From NCBI RefSeq assembly GCF_016808095.1, contig NC_068973.1, positions 22,260,501 through 22,324,500 on the forward strand: a stretch of 64,000 bases of DNA. The letters are read 5' to 3'. A program made the translations under genes and the position numbers. Every line of letters starts with the position of its first letter. Within the stretch, counting starts at the first letter, position 1. Positions 31,910 through 44,283 of the stretch are shown here, one piece after another. The DNA is from Vigna angularis. Its lineage: Eukaryota > Streptophyta > Magnoliopsida > Fabales > Fabaceae. Under the pieces are notes generated by a model that ran no database searches, had not been told where the DNA came from, and saw only the letters and a list, made by a program, of their open reading frames with translations.

Positions 31910-33547
31910 TGATTGATTTTTCTCTATTTTTTTTTTGTTTTGATCCTGCTTTAGTTGCATAATAGGGTTATGCATGAGTGATTTGAAAATTTTATTGTAG
32001 GGAGCTAGTGAGGGGTATGTTTAGGACGCATTTAGGTTAAGCTAAGGAGAAGGAGAGCACTTCCCGTAAGTGCCGCTGAGCGGTAGTGTCGCAGAAGGGG
32101 CTTAGGTTGCCCCTCAGCGGAACCCAAGCCCATTAGGGTATTTTTATACCCTAAGCTGCGCCTTGGCCTCTCCTTTTAGATTCTTCTCTGCACACACACT
32201 CCTGCATACTTTTCCAAAGTTTTCTACAACTTTTCCCTCACCCTTTTTGAGAAAATTTCTTTTCCACTCACTTTCTTACTTGTTGTTCATCTAAGTTTGG
32301 GGTTGGGAGAGAGCATCATTGATGGGGCTGAGTTTTTCAAAGCACTAAAGTAGGATTTGTCTTATTTATTTATTTTTGTTTAGGGTTTGATGTACTTAAT
32401 TGGAAACTTTATCTGTTATGATGGTTTGCTGATGATTGTGATTGTTTGATAAGTAATGCTTGAATGATGCTTTGATATAGATTGATGTTGAGATGTGCAC
32501 AATTACATGTTTATACAGGTGGTTCACAAGCCTTGTGAACAAATGCAAGTTATTATGATTGTGATTGAGATATTAAGCAGGATGTGTATGTCAAATGTGA
32601 ATGAGCTTATATGTGAGGTTTTGAGCTCCAGAGTTTTTGTGATTGAGTGCTATTACTTTGAAAGCATGAATGACTTTGCCCAGGTTTGCTATGATTGAAT
32701 TACTTGCTTGTTTGCATTATATGATCAAGGCCATTTGTTGGTAACCTTTGTATTAGCCAGTTTCATGAAATTAGCCACTAAAAGAGAACACTTTGTGTTC
32801 TATCCTTTGAACCCTTAGCCTTGAACATGATTTGAAAACCCTTACTGAAAAGCTTTACCTTGAGTTAAGTAGAAAATGTTTTGTGGTATTGACAAATGTT
32901 CAAGTTTGGGGTTGTTGGAAAATAAAAAGGGAAATTGAAAGCATTGAGCTAAGAGCTAAGAATTAAGTATGTGAAAAGAGAAAGAAAAGAAAAGAAAAGA
33001 AAAAGCAAAGCTCAATGCCAAGGAAAGTTGGGAAAAGTAAGAATGATTGTGTTTATATGATTCTCTTAACTAAAGGGTTTTGTGATCTAGAAAAAACAAT
33101 TTTCTTGTTAGCCCAGCCACATTATAAGCCCTTTAAAAAGTCCTTTTGATGATGCATGCATGTGAATTTATTTGATTGTAGTTAAATGAAAGGCAAAGTC
33201 AATTCATGTGACATTGTGATAGTACAGTGAATGAGTGATTACCTCTTATACACTTGTGTTTGAGAGAAACACTTTACCTAGTGAGGAAATATTTCGTGAG
33301 CACATGAACATCCATGCTTAGTTGATTGATCATTCATGAAAAATAGCATTTGTTGGATATTAAGTGATTTTGTGAACACCCAAAGCATGTGCATGTCTTG
33401 ATTGAAATCTTTGACATAAGTTTAATTGAAGTTTTTACTTATCTTGAAAAGAGGATTTTTTAATGAGTGAACCATTGTACAGATTGGTAGAAGATTGAGT
33501 TACATTTTGTTTGCTTGAGGACAAGCAAAGTTCTAAGTTTGGGGTTG
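31910..33547 (+). other. Element 1 3' region and polypurine tract
   Basis: It has a palindrome zone (32060-32120), then a region matching the ORF3 leader of element 2 up to about 32322, where ORF3 is deleted. 32350-33530 is AT-rich with no gene. The PPT 'aagtttggggttg' (33535-33547) borders the LTR. Confidence 0.65.
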
Positions 33548-34852
33548 TGATAACAGTTGAAAAACTATTATTTTCATGCTTAAATTTGATACTAAAAGCA
33601 ACCTTTAACACTTAGAAACTAGCTTGAAATCATGCTTTTGGTTATATTTTTAGAAATAAGAGAGCTGGACAGGTTTATGCTTGATTTCAGTGTTTTGTGC
33701 AGGTTTTAAGGTCAATTTAGTGAAAGAAGTGAAGAAGGATAGAAATGGAATCAGAAAAGATATCAAAAAGTGCAAAAGAAGAAGCCGCAACCACCGCTCA
33801 GCGGCAGTTTACTGCTGAGCGGCACTCAGAAACCTACGTTGGCTCCGTTGAGGGGTGCAAAGGCCGCTGAGGGGAGGAAACCAACTCACGCACTTACCGC
33901 TAAGCGGTAGTTTACCGCTGAGCGGTACTATTTTGGGCTTGGGCCTAATTTTCTGTATTATTACGAATAGTATATAAGCTTTAGGTGTTCCTAGGGTTTG
34001 TATCTTTGGCTGGGACGAAGCAAAGACTCTCTTTTCCACCCCTTTGAAGGAAGATCTTGGATGCTCAGGCTACCTCTCTACCTTTCTAGGGTTTTATCTT
34101 TCATTCTTTCATTATTGTTCATCTAGATTCACCATGAATATGGTGAACTAAACCTTGTATTGTTGTTGGGGGATCAATGTAATCTTGTGAAACTCTCATA
34201 TATGGAATTTGTGTTTAAACATCTTATTTGAGATACATGCTTTCTTTCATCAGTAGTTAGGGTTTTTCCTTTTTGCTTAAAGCTTGCATTGTTTAACTCA
34301 TTCATTGTCATGATTATTGATTTTGTCGATATGGGAACGTACGGGGAAGTCTACATCCGGGGAATTTCTCCCAATAGCATATTGGTTGCCTTTAAGCTCC
34401 TGCACTTCAGAACTAATTACTAGGAATGCTAGGAATTATATGAACTCGTAATTAAGGTTAGGCCTTCTTGACAATGTAATTTAGAGAGTGGCATTAACAT
34501 TGATGAAAAGATTGATGAATTCCTAAAGTATATGCGAGTGGATAAGATGAAATTGATAACCCCAACAACATACTCATCCATATAATTCATTCCGTGTTTG
34601 TTTTACTCTTTTTGCCATTGATCACATTGATGCATACATATTTAATTACTGTCTTTTGCATTTAAAAACCTACAATCAATCGTTCACAAGTCTTAAATAA
34701 TCAACAAATCAGATAACTAACTAGGCCGTAAGTCCTTTGGGAAAACGATACTTGGTCTTACCTAGTTTTATTACTTGATACGATTCGGTCACACTTGCCG
34801 ATTGTTAAACAAGTTTGTGGCGCCGTTTTCGGTGTTCATAAATTTGTCATCA
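33548..34852 (+). repeat. Element 1 3' LTR
   Basis: It runs from TGATAACAGTTG to GTCATCA, 1305 bp. It abuts a truncated family-2 LTR at 34853. Confidence 0.85.
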
Positions 34853-36082
34853 ACTCTCGGCACTAAACAATTGCGTGATAACTCAATTAATTAAAACTTA
34901 AAATAAATGAGATCATTGGTTTAAAATGCAAAGACAGAAAATTAAATATGATTGCAAATTGATCAATAGTAGAGTAACACAAAGATGAACGAATATTGTT
35001 TAATATGAGATGAATATGTTGTTGGGGTTAGATTTCACTAAGTTCCTTCTCATGTATATAAGAATTCCTCTTTGTGCATTAATGTTAACGTCACTCACTA
35101 AAGTACTTAGAACCTGATCCCTTGGCGCAATAAGCCTGCCTTAATTCCTAGTTCGAGCAATTCCTAGCGTTCCTAGAAAATTAAGTCTGAAGATCAAGAG
35201 CTTAAGACGACCAAGTACTCATAACCTCATCCCTGAGAAATATTACCCTTGGGAAAATTCAACAAGAATCTAAATTGTAAGGAACCTCCCGACACTCATG
35301 CAATTCATAAATCATGCAACTAAATGAGTTAAATAGAGCAAACATTGAAACAGATGAATTCCCTAACAATTGATGAATAAAGCATATATGATTAAGAATC
35401 AATTCAAATACATGAGAGTTCACAAGGTTACATCATTCCCCAAAAACAAATAGAGTTTAGTTCCCTATAGGCATGGAGAAAATAGATGTACAATGGAAAA
35501 CCATGAGATAGTAAAACCCTAAGAGTAGAAGAGGAAGCTTTCGCCTCTAGATCCGCCTTTAGAGAGTAAAAAAGTGTGCTATTGTGTTGCTCCAGCCATG
35601 AAATACCAAACCTAGAGCGTCGGGATCCTTTAAATAGAGTCGGAAAAGAGTAGAAACAGGACCCGTCCAAAACAATCAAAATAGAGCAAAAACTGGGCCT
35701 AATGCACGACGCACGTCACCCGAGCGCCCCTTTTATGTCGCCTAGGCGGTGGGCATCGGTTTCTGGCCGCTCAAGCCTCCACTGGCCGCCCAAGCTTCGC
35801 GGTTGACTTTTCTAGTTGACTTTTCTACGCTTTAGTTGACTTTTCTACACTCTGGTTGACTTTTCTGCATTCCAACTATTTGGTACTTTAATTCTTCCTT
35901 CAAATCATTCCAATAGCCTACAAAATCAAGGGAATTTGGTTATAAAATCATCAAGTATAACCTCAACTCTCTTATTCAGAAAACTAAAGCAAAAGCATGG
36001 GTCAAAGCAAGTTTCTAAGTTTAAAATGGTGCATTTAGTATCAAAATTACATCTCAGATAACAATATTTTAAACCGTTATCA
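34853..36082 (-). repeat. F2 3' LTR (truncated)
   Basis: It aligns with 38400-39638. Its end lies next to the PPT 'caacccaaaactt' on the plus strand. 35690-35800 is the GC-rich zone; several 'gttgacttttct' units follow (35803-35868). Confidence 0.8.
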
Positions 36083-37210
36083 CAACCCAAAACTTTGCTT
36101 GTCCTCAAGCAAAACAAATTGTAACTTAGCTTTTCAGAACAATCACTACAATGACTCAACCTTTTTCAAAAACTTTTTCTTCCAGGACAAGAGATCACTT
36201 TTATGAACTCAACATAAAGATGTCAGCCAAGATGTGGAGGTGTATAGTGAGATCTCTTAATCACTCTACTATCACAATGTCACACAAATTAATTTTGCCT
36301 TTGATTTAACCAAAATCAATAATACTCACAAGTAGGTTTTTAGCACGAGGGCTTTTCTTGGCTTGTAACTTGGTTGGGCTAAGAAGAAACATGGTTTTTC
36401 AGGAAGGCAAAATCCTTGAGTTAAGAGAGATATTTATGAATTTAACAATTACATATAGGTTCTCTTTTCAAGAAGATCTTTTTTCTTATTCCCAACCTTT
36501 TCCCTTGTAGTGAGCTTTTCTTTTTATTTTTTTCTTTTCTTTTGATTTCTCTTTTTCTTTTTCTTGGTGCTCACTGCTTATTTTTTTTTAGCAACCCCAA
36601 ACTTGAACCTTTATCAATACCTCACAAATATTCTCAACTCAACTCAAGGTAAAGAATTTAAAACAGGGTTTTCAAAGCATGCTTAAGGCTAAAGGTTCAA
36701 AGGATGGAACAAATTGTTCTCTTTTTATTTGGAAAAATTCATGAGTAGGCTAAACAAATTTTGGGATAACAAAAGATGGCCTTGATCATATGAAACCTGC
36801 AAGCAAGTAGTTGAATCACAGAAAATTTGGGCAAAATCATTCATGCTTCCAAAGTAATAACAATTATTCACAACAACTATGAAGCCCAAAACTCACACAG
36901 GTAAACTCTCAAGTCCCAGAATTCAGAAAAACATCCTACTCAATATCTCAATTAAATTTTACCTCAAGCACCTGTTTCATACATTTTGAGCCATCACCTG
37001 TATATCAACACATCATGCATCATCTCAACATCAATCAATACACTAGAATATCACAAAGCATTACTTATCACAAAACAATCACAATTGAATCAAAGTAGTG
37101 AAGTTCATTGAAGCAAAGTACAATAAAAGAAAAAAATAAAACAGAAACAAAATACAATCAATCAAAACAATAAAACAAAAACAGAAAAATAAAATAAAAG
37201 TTTGTAAAAC
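36083..37210 (-). other. F2 3' region, no gene seen
   Basis: It is AT-rich and similar to 46535-47700 and, inverted, to 32400-33530. No ORF3 remains. Confidence 0.6.
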
Positions 37211-37588
37211 ACTAGGTTGCCTACCAGCAAGCGCTTCTTTAACGTCACTAGCTTGACCCAATCTTCATCGTCATAGCATCCATCAGTAAATACTATCAGT
37301 AACATCCATCAGTAGATGTCTGATCACCGTCTTCTTCCATAGCAACATCCATCAGTAGATGTTGTAGATGCATCCATCAGTAGATGTTGTCATTATTGCC
37401 ATCAAAAGCAGCATATAACCTAAAAAAAAACTCAAACACACAAAAACAAAATCAAATCCAAACCACACAACTAAATAAAAAATAGAAAAAAATAAAATAA
37501 AAAAATAAATAAAACAAAATAAAAGATAAAAAAAATTCAGAGACTGGGTTGCCTCCCAGCAAGCGCTTCTTTAACGTCACTAGCTTGA
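37211..37588 (-). other. Hairpin cassette 3 (minus strand)
   Basis: On the minus strand, unit I is 37588-37542, unit II is 37260-37211, and four hairpins lie between: 37371-37386 (4-bp stem), 37343-37364 (CAACATC/GATGTTG, 7 bp), 37301-37320 (GACATC/GATGTT) and 37275-37294 (AGTATT/GATGCT, two G:U). All loops are TACTGATG. Confidence 0.78.
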
Positions 37589-37619
37589 CACCATTAAGCT
37601 CAATATGGATCATCCAATT

Positions 37620-38082
37620 CCAACTTTAATCTTTTGTGTTCTCCTTTCTATCTCTACACCAACTTATCTTCAGCAGCTTCCTCTTTGTAGGCTTCACTTC
37701 AAGACCACCAATCTTTTCAAGTACAGATAAGGGCATCAAGTTGATACTGGACCTTAAATCAATTAAGGCTTTCCCTCTTTCATGACTCCCAATAGTGCAG
37801 GGAATATTGGAACTTCCCGGATCTTTAGCTTTTGGAGGAAGTGCCTTTTGCAAGATCACACTACATTTGCTCTGAACCTCAATTGTTTCCTCCTCTGGAC
37901 TTTTTCTCTTTTTATTGAATTTCTTCAGGAAGTTGTTGCCATTGTTTTTGTGGTTCTCTATAAAATTTTCTGGCAACATGCCCAAATTGACTTTGATCCA
38001 TGCTTAAGTGAGATTCCTAGTAGTTGAAAGTACCTTGGTGGAATTGAGTGCCCATATAATTAATTTCTTGTCTGAATTGCAT
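37620..38082 (-). pseudogene. F2 gag-protease fusion scrap
   Basis: The frame starts at an ATG at 38082 right after a 'cttgcag' acceptor-like site, as in elements 1 and 2. The gag N-terminus is fused by deletion to the protease region: EEETIEVQSKCSVILQKALPP, then IPCTIGSHERGKALIDLRSSINLMPLS. In Athila proteases the active-site motif is usually Asp-Leu-Gly; here it reads Asp-Leu-Arg, so catalysis is unlikely. A short tail (ISWCRDRKENTKD) resembles the sequence before cassette 4. RT and integrase are gone. Confidence 0.75.
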
Positions 38083-38266
38083 CCTGCAAGCATTTAGACA
38101 CAAAACCCTAGAAAATATTGTTCGCACAAAACAAAAATAAAAATAAAAGATATGAATATAAAATAAAATAGAATAAAATCAAATCAAATAAAATAAAATA
38201 AAGTAAAATAGAATAAAGCCAAAATTAATTAAGAATCACACAAATATAATAGTTTAAACCGTGAGT

Positions 38267-38284
38267 CCCCCGACAACGGCACCA
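38267..38284 (-). promoter_or_regulatory. F2 primer binding site, Asp-tRNA type
   Basis: The minus strand reads TGGTGCCGTTGTCGGGGG, three changes from the perfect site of element 2. Confidence 0.75.
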
Positions 38285-38290
38285 AAAACT

Positions 38291-39638
38291 TGTTGACAAT
38301 ATTTTTGATCTCCAGAAACGAAACCAAAAACTTGTTGATGGATCGGCAAGTGTACCGAATCGCACAAATAATATAAAATGGTAAGACCAAGTATCGTATC
38401 CCAGAAGACTCTCGGCAGTAAACAATTGCGTGATAACTCAATTAATTAAAACTTAAAATAAATGAGATCATTGGTTTAAAAAGCAAAGACATAAAATTAA
38501 ATATGAATGCAAATTGATCAATAGTACAGTAACACAAAGATGAACGGATGTTGTTTAATATGAGACAAAATGTGTTGTTGGGGTTAGATTTCACCAAGTT
38601 CCTTCTTATGTATATAAGAATTTCTCTTTATGCATTAATGTTAACGTCACTCACTAAAGTACTTAGAACCCAATCCCTTGGCGCAATAAGTCTGCCTTAA
38701 TTCCTAATTCGTGCAATTCCTAGCATTCCTAGAAAATTAAGTCTGAAGATCAAGAGCTTAAGACGACTAAGTACTCATACCCTCATCCCTGAGAAATATT
38801 GCCCTTGGAAAAATTCAACAAGAACTTGAATTGTAAGGATCCTCCCGACACTCATGCAATTCATAAATCATGCAACTAAATGAGTTAAATAGAGCAAGCA
38901 TTGAAAAAGATGAATTCCCTAAAATATGATGAATAAAGCATAGATGATTAAGAATCAATTCAAATACATGAGTGTTCACAAGGTTACATCATTCCCCAAC
39001 AACAAATAGAGTTTAGTTCCCCATAGACATGGAGAAACTAGATGTACAATGGAAAAGCATGAGATAGTAAAACCCTAAGAGTAGAAGAGGATGCTTCTGC
39101 CTCTAGATCCGCCTTTATAGCGTAAAAGAGTGTGTTGTTGTGTTGCTCCAGCCAGAGATACCAAACCTAGAGCGCCGGGATCCTTTAAATAGAGTCGGAA
39201 AAGAGTAGAAATAGGGCCCGTTCCAAAACAGTCAAAACAGAGCAAAAACTGGGCCTAATCCACAACTCACGTCGCCCGGGCGCCCCTTTTTGGCCGCCCA
39301 GGCAGTGGGCGTTGATTTCTGGCCGCCCAAGCCTCCACTAGTCGCCCAAGCATCACGGTTGACTTTTCTGGTTGACTTTTCTGCACTTTGGTTGACTTTT
39401 CTACATTCTAGTTGACTTTTTTGCATTCCAACTATTTGGAACTTTAATTCTTGCTTCAAATTATTCCAATAGCCTACAATATCAAGGGAATTTGGTGATA
39501 AAATCATCAAGTATAACCTCAACTCTCTTATTCACAAAACTAAAGCAAAAACATGAGTCAAAGCAAGTTTCTAAGTCAAAAACGGTGCATTTAGTATCAA
39601 AATTACATCTCAGATAACGGTATTTTAAACCGTTATCA
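38291..39638 (-). repeat. F2 5' LTR
   Basis: It is 1348 bp and ends 'ttaaaccgttatca' on the plus strand at 39638. Confidence 0.8.
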
Positions 39639-39640
39639 AT

Positions 39641-42600
39641 GTGCTGGTGAAGGTAGACAAATTTGTATTCCTAGTGGATTTTGTCATAATGGAGATGGAG
39701 GAGAATGGAGATGTGCCTCTCATCTTAGGGAGACCATTTATGACGGCTGCTAAAGTTTTAATTGATGTGGAGAAGGACAAGCTTAAAGTAAGAGTTCAAG
39801 ATGAAGAAGTGAATTTTGATGTATTCAAAGCCATGACACACCCTAAAGATGATAAAGCATGTTTCCAATTTGATATGCTTGATGAAGTTTGTATGGTACA
39901 AGAGAAGATGGTACGTTATTCTTCTCCGTTAGAAAAAACTCTTATTGATGCCTGTGAAGACTTTAATGAAGAGGAAGAAAAATTAATTGATGAGTGTATG
40001 ACGGATTTGGAGACATTGAAGAAGATCCCAATGGAGGAGGCTAATTTGAGATGATTGATAAGAAGAAGTCAAAGAAAAGAAGTTGGAGATAAAGATGTTA
40101 CCATCAAATTTGAAGTATGTTTTCTTAGAAGAAGATGGAACGAAGCCAGTCATCATTAGTAATTCTCTGCTTCGTAAAGAAGAAGAAAAGTTGGTAGAAA
40201 TATTGAATGCCAACAAAGAAGCTATTGGGTGGTCAATCTCAGATCTCAAAGGTATAAGTCCAACTTACTGCATGCATAAAATATTTATGGAGGATGACTA
40301 TAAACCAAGTGCTCAACCACAAAGAAGGTTAAATCCTATGATGAAGGAGGTGGTTAGAAAAGAAGTATTGAAGCTTCTGGAAGCTGGCATTATATATCCA
40401 ACCTTTGATAGTGAATGGGTGAGTTTAGTAGAAGTAGTGCCAAAGAAAGGTGGGATGACAGTAATCTATAATGAGAAGAATGAGCTTATTCCTACTAGGA
40501 CTGTTACTGGATGACGGATGTACATTGATTACAGGAAGTTAAATAAGGCCACTAGGAAGGATCATTTTCCCCTTCCTTTTATGGATGAGATGCTAGTTGG
40601 CAAGACAGGCTTTTTATTGCTTTCTAGATGGATATTCTGGATACAATCAAATTGTGGTAGATCAAAAAGACCAAGAGAACACGACATTCACATGTCCATT
40701 TGGTGTATTTTCTTATAAAAAGATGTCATTTGGGTTATGTAATGCTCCAACTACGTTTCAAAGGTGTATGCAAGCAATTTTTGTGGATCTCATAGAAAAG
40801 TGTATAGAAGTCTTCATGGATAATTTTTTGGTGTTTGGAGATTCTTTCCAAAGGTGTTTGGCTAATCTTGATATTGTCCTCAAGAGATGTGTTCAAACGA
40901 ATCTTGTGCTTAATTGGAAGAAATGTCATTTTATGGTAATAGAAGGAATTGTGTTAGGTCACAAGATTTCTGCTAGGGGGATTGAAGTGGATAAAGCCAA
41001 AGTAGAGGTCATTGAGAAACTTCCACCACCAACAAACGTGAAGGGAATTATAACTTTTTTAGGCCATGCTGGGTTTTATAGAAGATTTATTAAAGACTTC
41101 TCGAAAATTGCTAAACCATTGAGTAATTTGCTTGTTAAAGATGTACCCTTTGTGATGAATGAAGAATGTTTAAAAGATTTTGACATCTTCAAAAGCAAAT
41201 TGGTTTCGGCCCTAGTGATTGTAGCTCCAAATTGGAATAAAAATTTGGATTAATGTGTGATGCTAGTGATTATGCAATAGGAGTTGTGCTTGGTCAGAGA
41301 AAAGAAAAGGTATTTCACACTATCTATTATGCTAACAAAGTTTTGAATGATGTCCAGTTGAATTATGCTACTACTGAGAAGAAATTTATGGCTATAGTTT
41401 ATGCCTTGGAGAAATTTAGATGGGTGCTTTTATTACAAGAATTTGATGTGGAAATTCGTGACAAGAAGGGGATTGAGAATTTGATTGCTGATCACTTATC
41501 TCGATTAGTTAATAATGAGGTTACAAGTAAGGAAAAAGAAATCTGGGAGTCATTTTCATATGAGACACTCTTGTATATTCAATAAAGGCCATGGTTTACT
41601 GATTTGGCTAATTTTAAAGATGCAGGAGTAATTTCGGAAGACTAGAATTGGCAACAAAGGAAGAAGTTTTTGCATGAGGTAAAACAATTTATTTGGGATG
41701 ATCCTTACTTGTTCAAAATTGGAGCAGATAATCTTCTGAGGTGGTGTGTGACAAATGAAGAAGCAGAAGGAATTCTTTGGCACTGTCATGATTCACCTTA
41801 TGGGGGACATTTTAATGGAGAAAGAACAACAGTAAAAGTTCTCCAGTCAGGATTTTATTGGCCTACCTTGTTTAAAGATGCTCATAATCATGCCAGAAAT
41901 TGCGATAAATGTCAAAGGACTAGGACTATTTCAAGACGTCATGAGATGCCATTACAAGGCATTTTAGAGGTTGAAGTCTTTGATTGCTGGGGTATTGTTT
42001 TTTTGGGACCTTTTCCACCATCTTTCAATAATGAATACATATTGGTGGCAGTGGATTATGTGAGTAAATGGGTGGAAGCCCTAGCTTGTCCCAAAAATGA
42101 TGCTAGCACTGTGATTAAATATTTGAAGAGGCAAATCTTCTTACGCTTTGGAACTCCAAGAGTACTTATTAGTGATGGAGGATCTCATTTTTGCAATTTT
42201 CAACTTGCGAAAGTGCTCAAACATTATGATGTGAGACATAAGGTGGTTGCACCTTATCATCCACAGACTAATGGGCAAATTGAGGTGTCCAACAGGGAGA
42301 TAAAGAGAATCTTGGAGAAAACAGTTGCTTCATCAAGAAAGGACTGGTCTCAAAAATTTGATGATGCTCTCTGGGCATATAGGACAACAATGAAGACATT
42401 TATGGGTTTATCACCTTTTCAATTAGTCTATGGGAAAGCATGTCATCAGCCAGTGGAGATGGAGCCTAAAGCTTTGTGGGCTCTAAAATTTTTTAATTTT
42501 GATCCCTATGATACTCAAAATAAACGCAGAAGGCAGATATTAGAGCTTGAAGAAATGTGGTTGCATGCATATGATTCATCCAGGAATTATAAAGAAAAGG

Positions 42601-42730
42601 TAAAATTCTATCATGACAGGAAGTTGATAAAAAAAGTGTTTAATCCAGGGCAACATGTGTTGTTGTTCAATTCACGTTTGAAGTTGTTTCTTAGGAAGTT
42701 GAAGTCAAAATGGTCGGGACCGTTCATAGT
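39641..42730 (+). pseudogene. Athila pol: PR end, RT, RNase H, integrase
   Basis: 39641-40054 is the protease C-terminus (LILGRPF). From 40083 comes RT: LLEAGIIYP, then a TGA at 40512-40514 in place of the Trp before RMYIDYRKLN, a frameshift near 40600, FGLCNAPTTFQ, and the catalytic motif read as MDN instead of MDD (Asn codon 40822-40824). RNase H follows with frame changes near 41250 ([22 protein letters not shown]). Integrase (41670 on) has an HHCC finger (HDSPYGGH, CDKCQR), then WGIVFLGPF where the first catalytic Asp is Val (41997-41999), SDGG, and NGQIEVSNRE. The sequence is cut at 42730 inside the KWSGPF tail by a solo LTR. It is clearly dead. Confidence 0.88.
42726..42730. repeat. Target duplication ATAGT (left)
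   Basis: atagt is repeated at 44069-44073. Confidence 0.92.
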
Positions 42731-44068
42731 TGATGACAAATTTCTGAACACTCAAAACGGCGCCAAAACTTGTAACCTCGGCAAGTGTGAGCGAATCGTA
42801 TCAAGTAATAAACTTGGTAAGACCAAGTATCGTTCTCCCAAAGGACTCACGGCCTAGTTAGTTATATGACTTCTTGATTATTTAAGACTTGTGAAAATAA
42901 ACAAATTCTTGAGGTTTCAAATGCAAAAGACAAAAAGTAAACATGTATGCATGAGTTTTGATCAATGGAAAGAAGAACACAAACACTTGGAACGAATTAT
43001 ATGGATGAGTATGTTGTTGGGGTAATCAATTTCATCTTATCCACTCTCATATATTTAGGAATCCATCATTCTTTTCATCAATGTTAATGCCACTCTCTAA
43101 TTTACCTTAAACCCGATGTCTCAGCGAAGAAAGGCTAATCATAATCACTAGTTTACAATGTCTTGTCTCCCTAGCAATTAATCATGCATTATAGTAAACA
43201 GAAGCTTAACGGCAACCAACCATCATATTCCTATGTCTAGGTTTATACAATTGTTGGGAAAGTTTCCCCGGATCTAGATTTTATCGTATGTGTCCATATC
43301 AATAAAACCAATAATCATGACATCGAATGAGTTAAAGAATGCATGCTTTGAGCAAAGAAGAAAAACCCTAACTAATGATGAAAGAAAGCATGTATCATAA
43401 ATATGATGTTTAAACACATAATTCCATATATGAGAGCTTCAAAAGATTACATTGATTCCCCAACAACAATACAAAGTTTAGTTCACCATATTCATGGTGA
43501 AACTAGATGAACAATAATAAAAGAATGGAACAGATAGAAAAACCCTAGAAAGAGAAGAGGAGAGCCGTCACCATCTCCAATTCTACCCCCAAGGGGTGAA
43601 AAGTGTGTTTTGTGTCTTCTCCAGCCAAAGATACAAACCCTAGGACGTCCTAAAACTTATATACTATTCTAAAAATTACAGAAAAGTAGGCCCAAACCCA
43701 AATTAATGGCGCTCAGCGGTAAGTGCGTGTGTTGAATTTTTCCCCTCAGCTGCACTTTCACCCCTCAACGGTGCCAAAGAGTGTTAAGTAGTGCCGTTCA
43801 ACGGTAAAATGGCGCTGAGCGGTACTTGCGGCTTCACCATTTTCACTTTTTGTGTCCTTTTCTGATTCCAACTCTGTCCTACTTCACTTCTTTCATCAAA
43901 TTCACCTCAAAATTTGCATAAAACACTTAAATCAAGCATAAACCTGTCCAACTCTCTTATTTCTGAAAATGTAAGCAAAAACATGATTCCAAGCTAGTTT
44001 CTAAGTGTTAAAGGTTGCTTGTAGTATCAGTTTTAGACATGAAAATAACAGTTTTTCAACTGTTATCA
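42731..44068 (-). mobile_element. Athila solo LTR (1338 bp) inside integrase
   Basis: On the minus strand it runs TGATAACAGTTG to GTCATCA with perfect 5-bp target duplications. It carries the internal PBS-like copy (42759-42773) and the palindrome zone (43700-43835). It is the full-length reference for the permuted LTR at 16661-21611. Confidence 0.92.
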
Positions 44069-44073
44069 ATAGT

Positions 44074-44228
44074 AAAGGAGGTGCATCCCCATGGAGCAAT
44101 TGAATTGGTAGATCCAGCTGCTAGTGATCCATAGAGAAGTTGGATAGTGAATGGTCAACGTCTCAAGCACTATTTGGAAGGAGAAGTGGAACGCCTTTCA
44201 ATAGTTATGAAGTTGGTGGATCCATGAG
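44074..44228 (+). pseudogene. Athila pol C-terminus after the solo LTR
   Basis: It reads on from the integrase tail: KEVHPHGAIELVDP, a stop, then VNGQRLKHYLEGEVERL and a stop at 44226-44228. This is the usual C-terminal pattern of Athila integrases. The first cassette unit begins 8 bp later. Confidence 0.8.
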
Positions 44229-44235
44229 TTTATTG

Positions 44236-44283
44236 GGTCAAGCTAGTGACGTTAAAGAAGCGCTTACTGGGAGGCAACCTAGT
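44236..44283 (+). other. Cassette unit I after the pol stop
   Basis: It holds gtcaagctagtgacgttaaa, agcgctt and ACTGGG AGGCAA CCTAGT, where the stem keeps a G:U pair. No small-hairpin array follows here. Confidence 0.75.

Larger units (their letters stand above)
28789..34852 (+). mobile_element. Athila-lineage element 1, non-autonomous (no pol)
   Basis: It has a truncated 5' LTR (28789-29960), PBS, leader with TTTTA repeats, one gag-like frame, the hairpin cassette, a 3' region, PPT, and a full 3' LTR (33548-34852, 1305 bp). There is no protease, RT or integrase. The LTRs are very similar, suggesting fairly recent insertion. The 5' LTR lacks about 120 bp at its outer end. Confidence 0.82.
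34853..39638 (-). mobile_element. Athila-lineage element F2, minus strand, mostly deleted
   Basis: On the minus strand it has a 5' LTR (39638-38291), PBS (38284-38267), leader, a fused gag-protease scrap, the hairpin cassette, a 3' region, PPT and a 3' LTR (36082-34853, missing about 100 bp at its inner-flank end). The LTR starts TGATAACGGTTTAAAATA, distinct from family 1. Right flank atgtg lies in the pol of the neighbouring Athila element, so F2 inserted in that pol. Confidence 0.8.
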
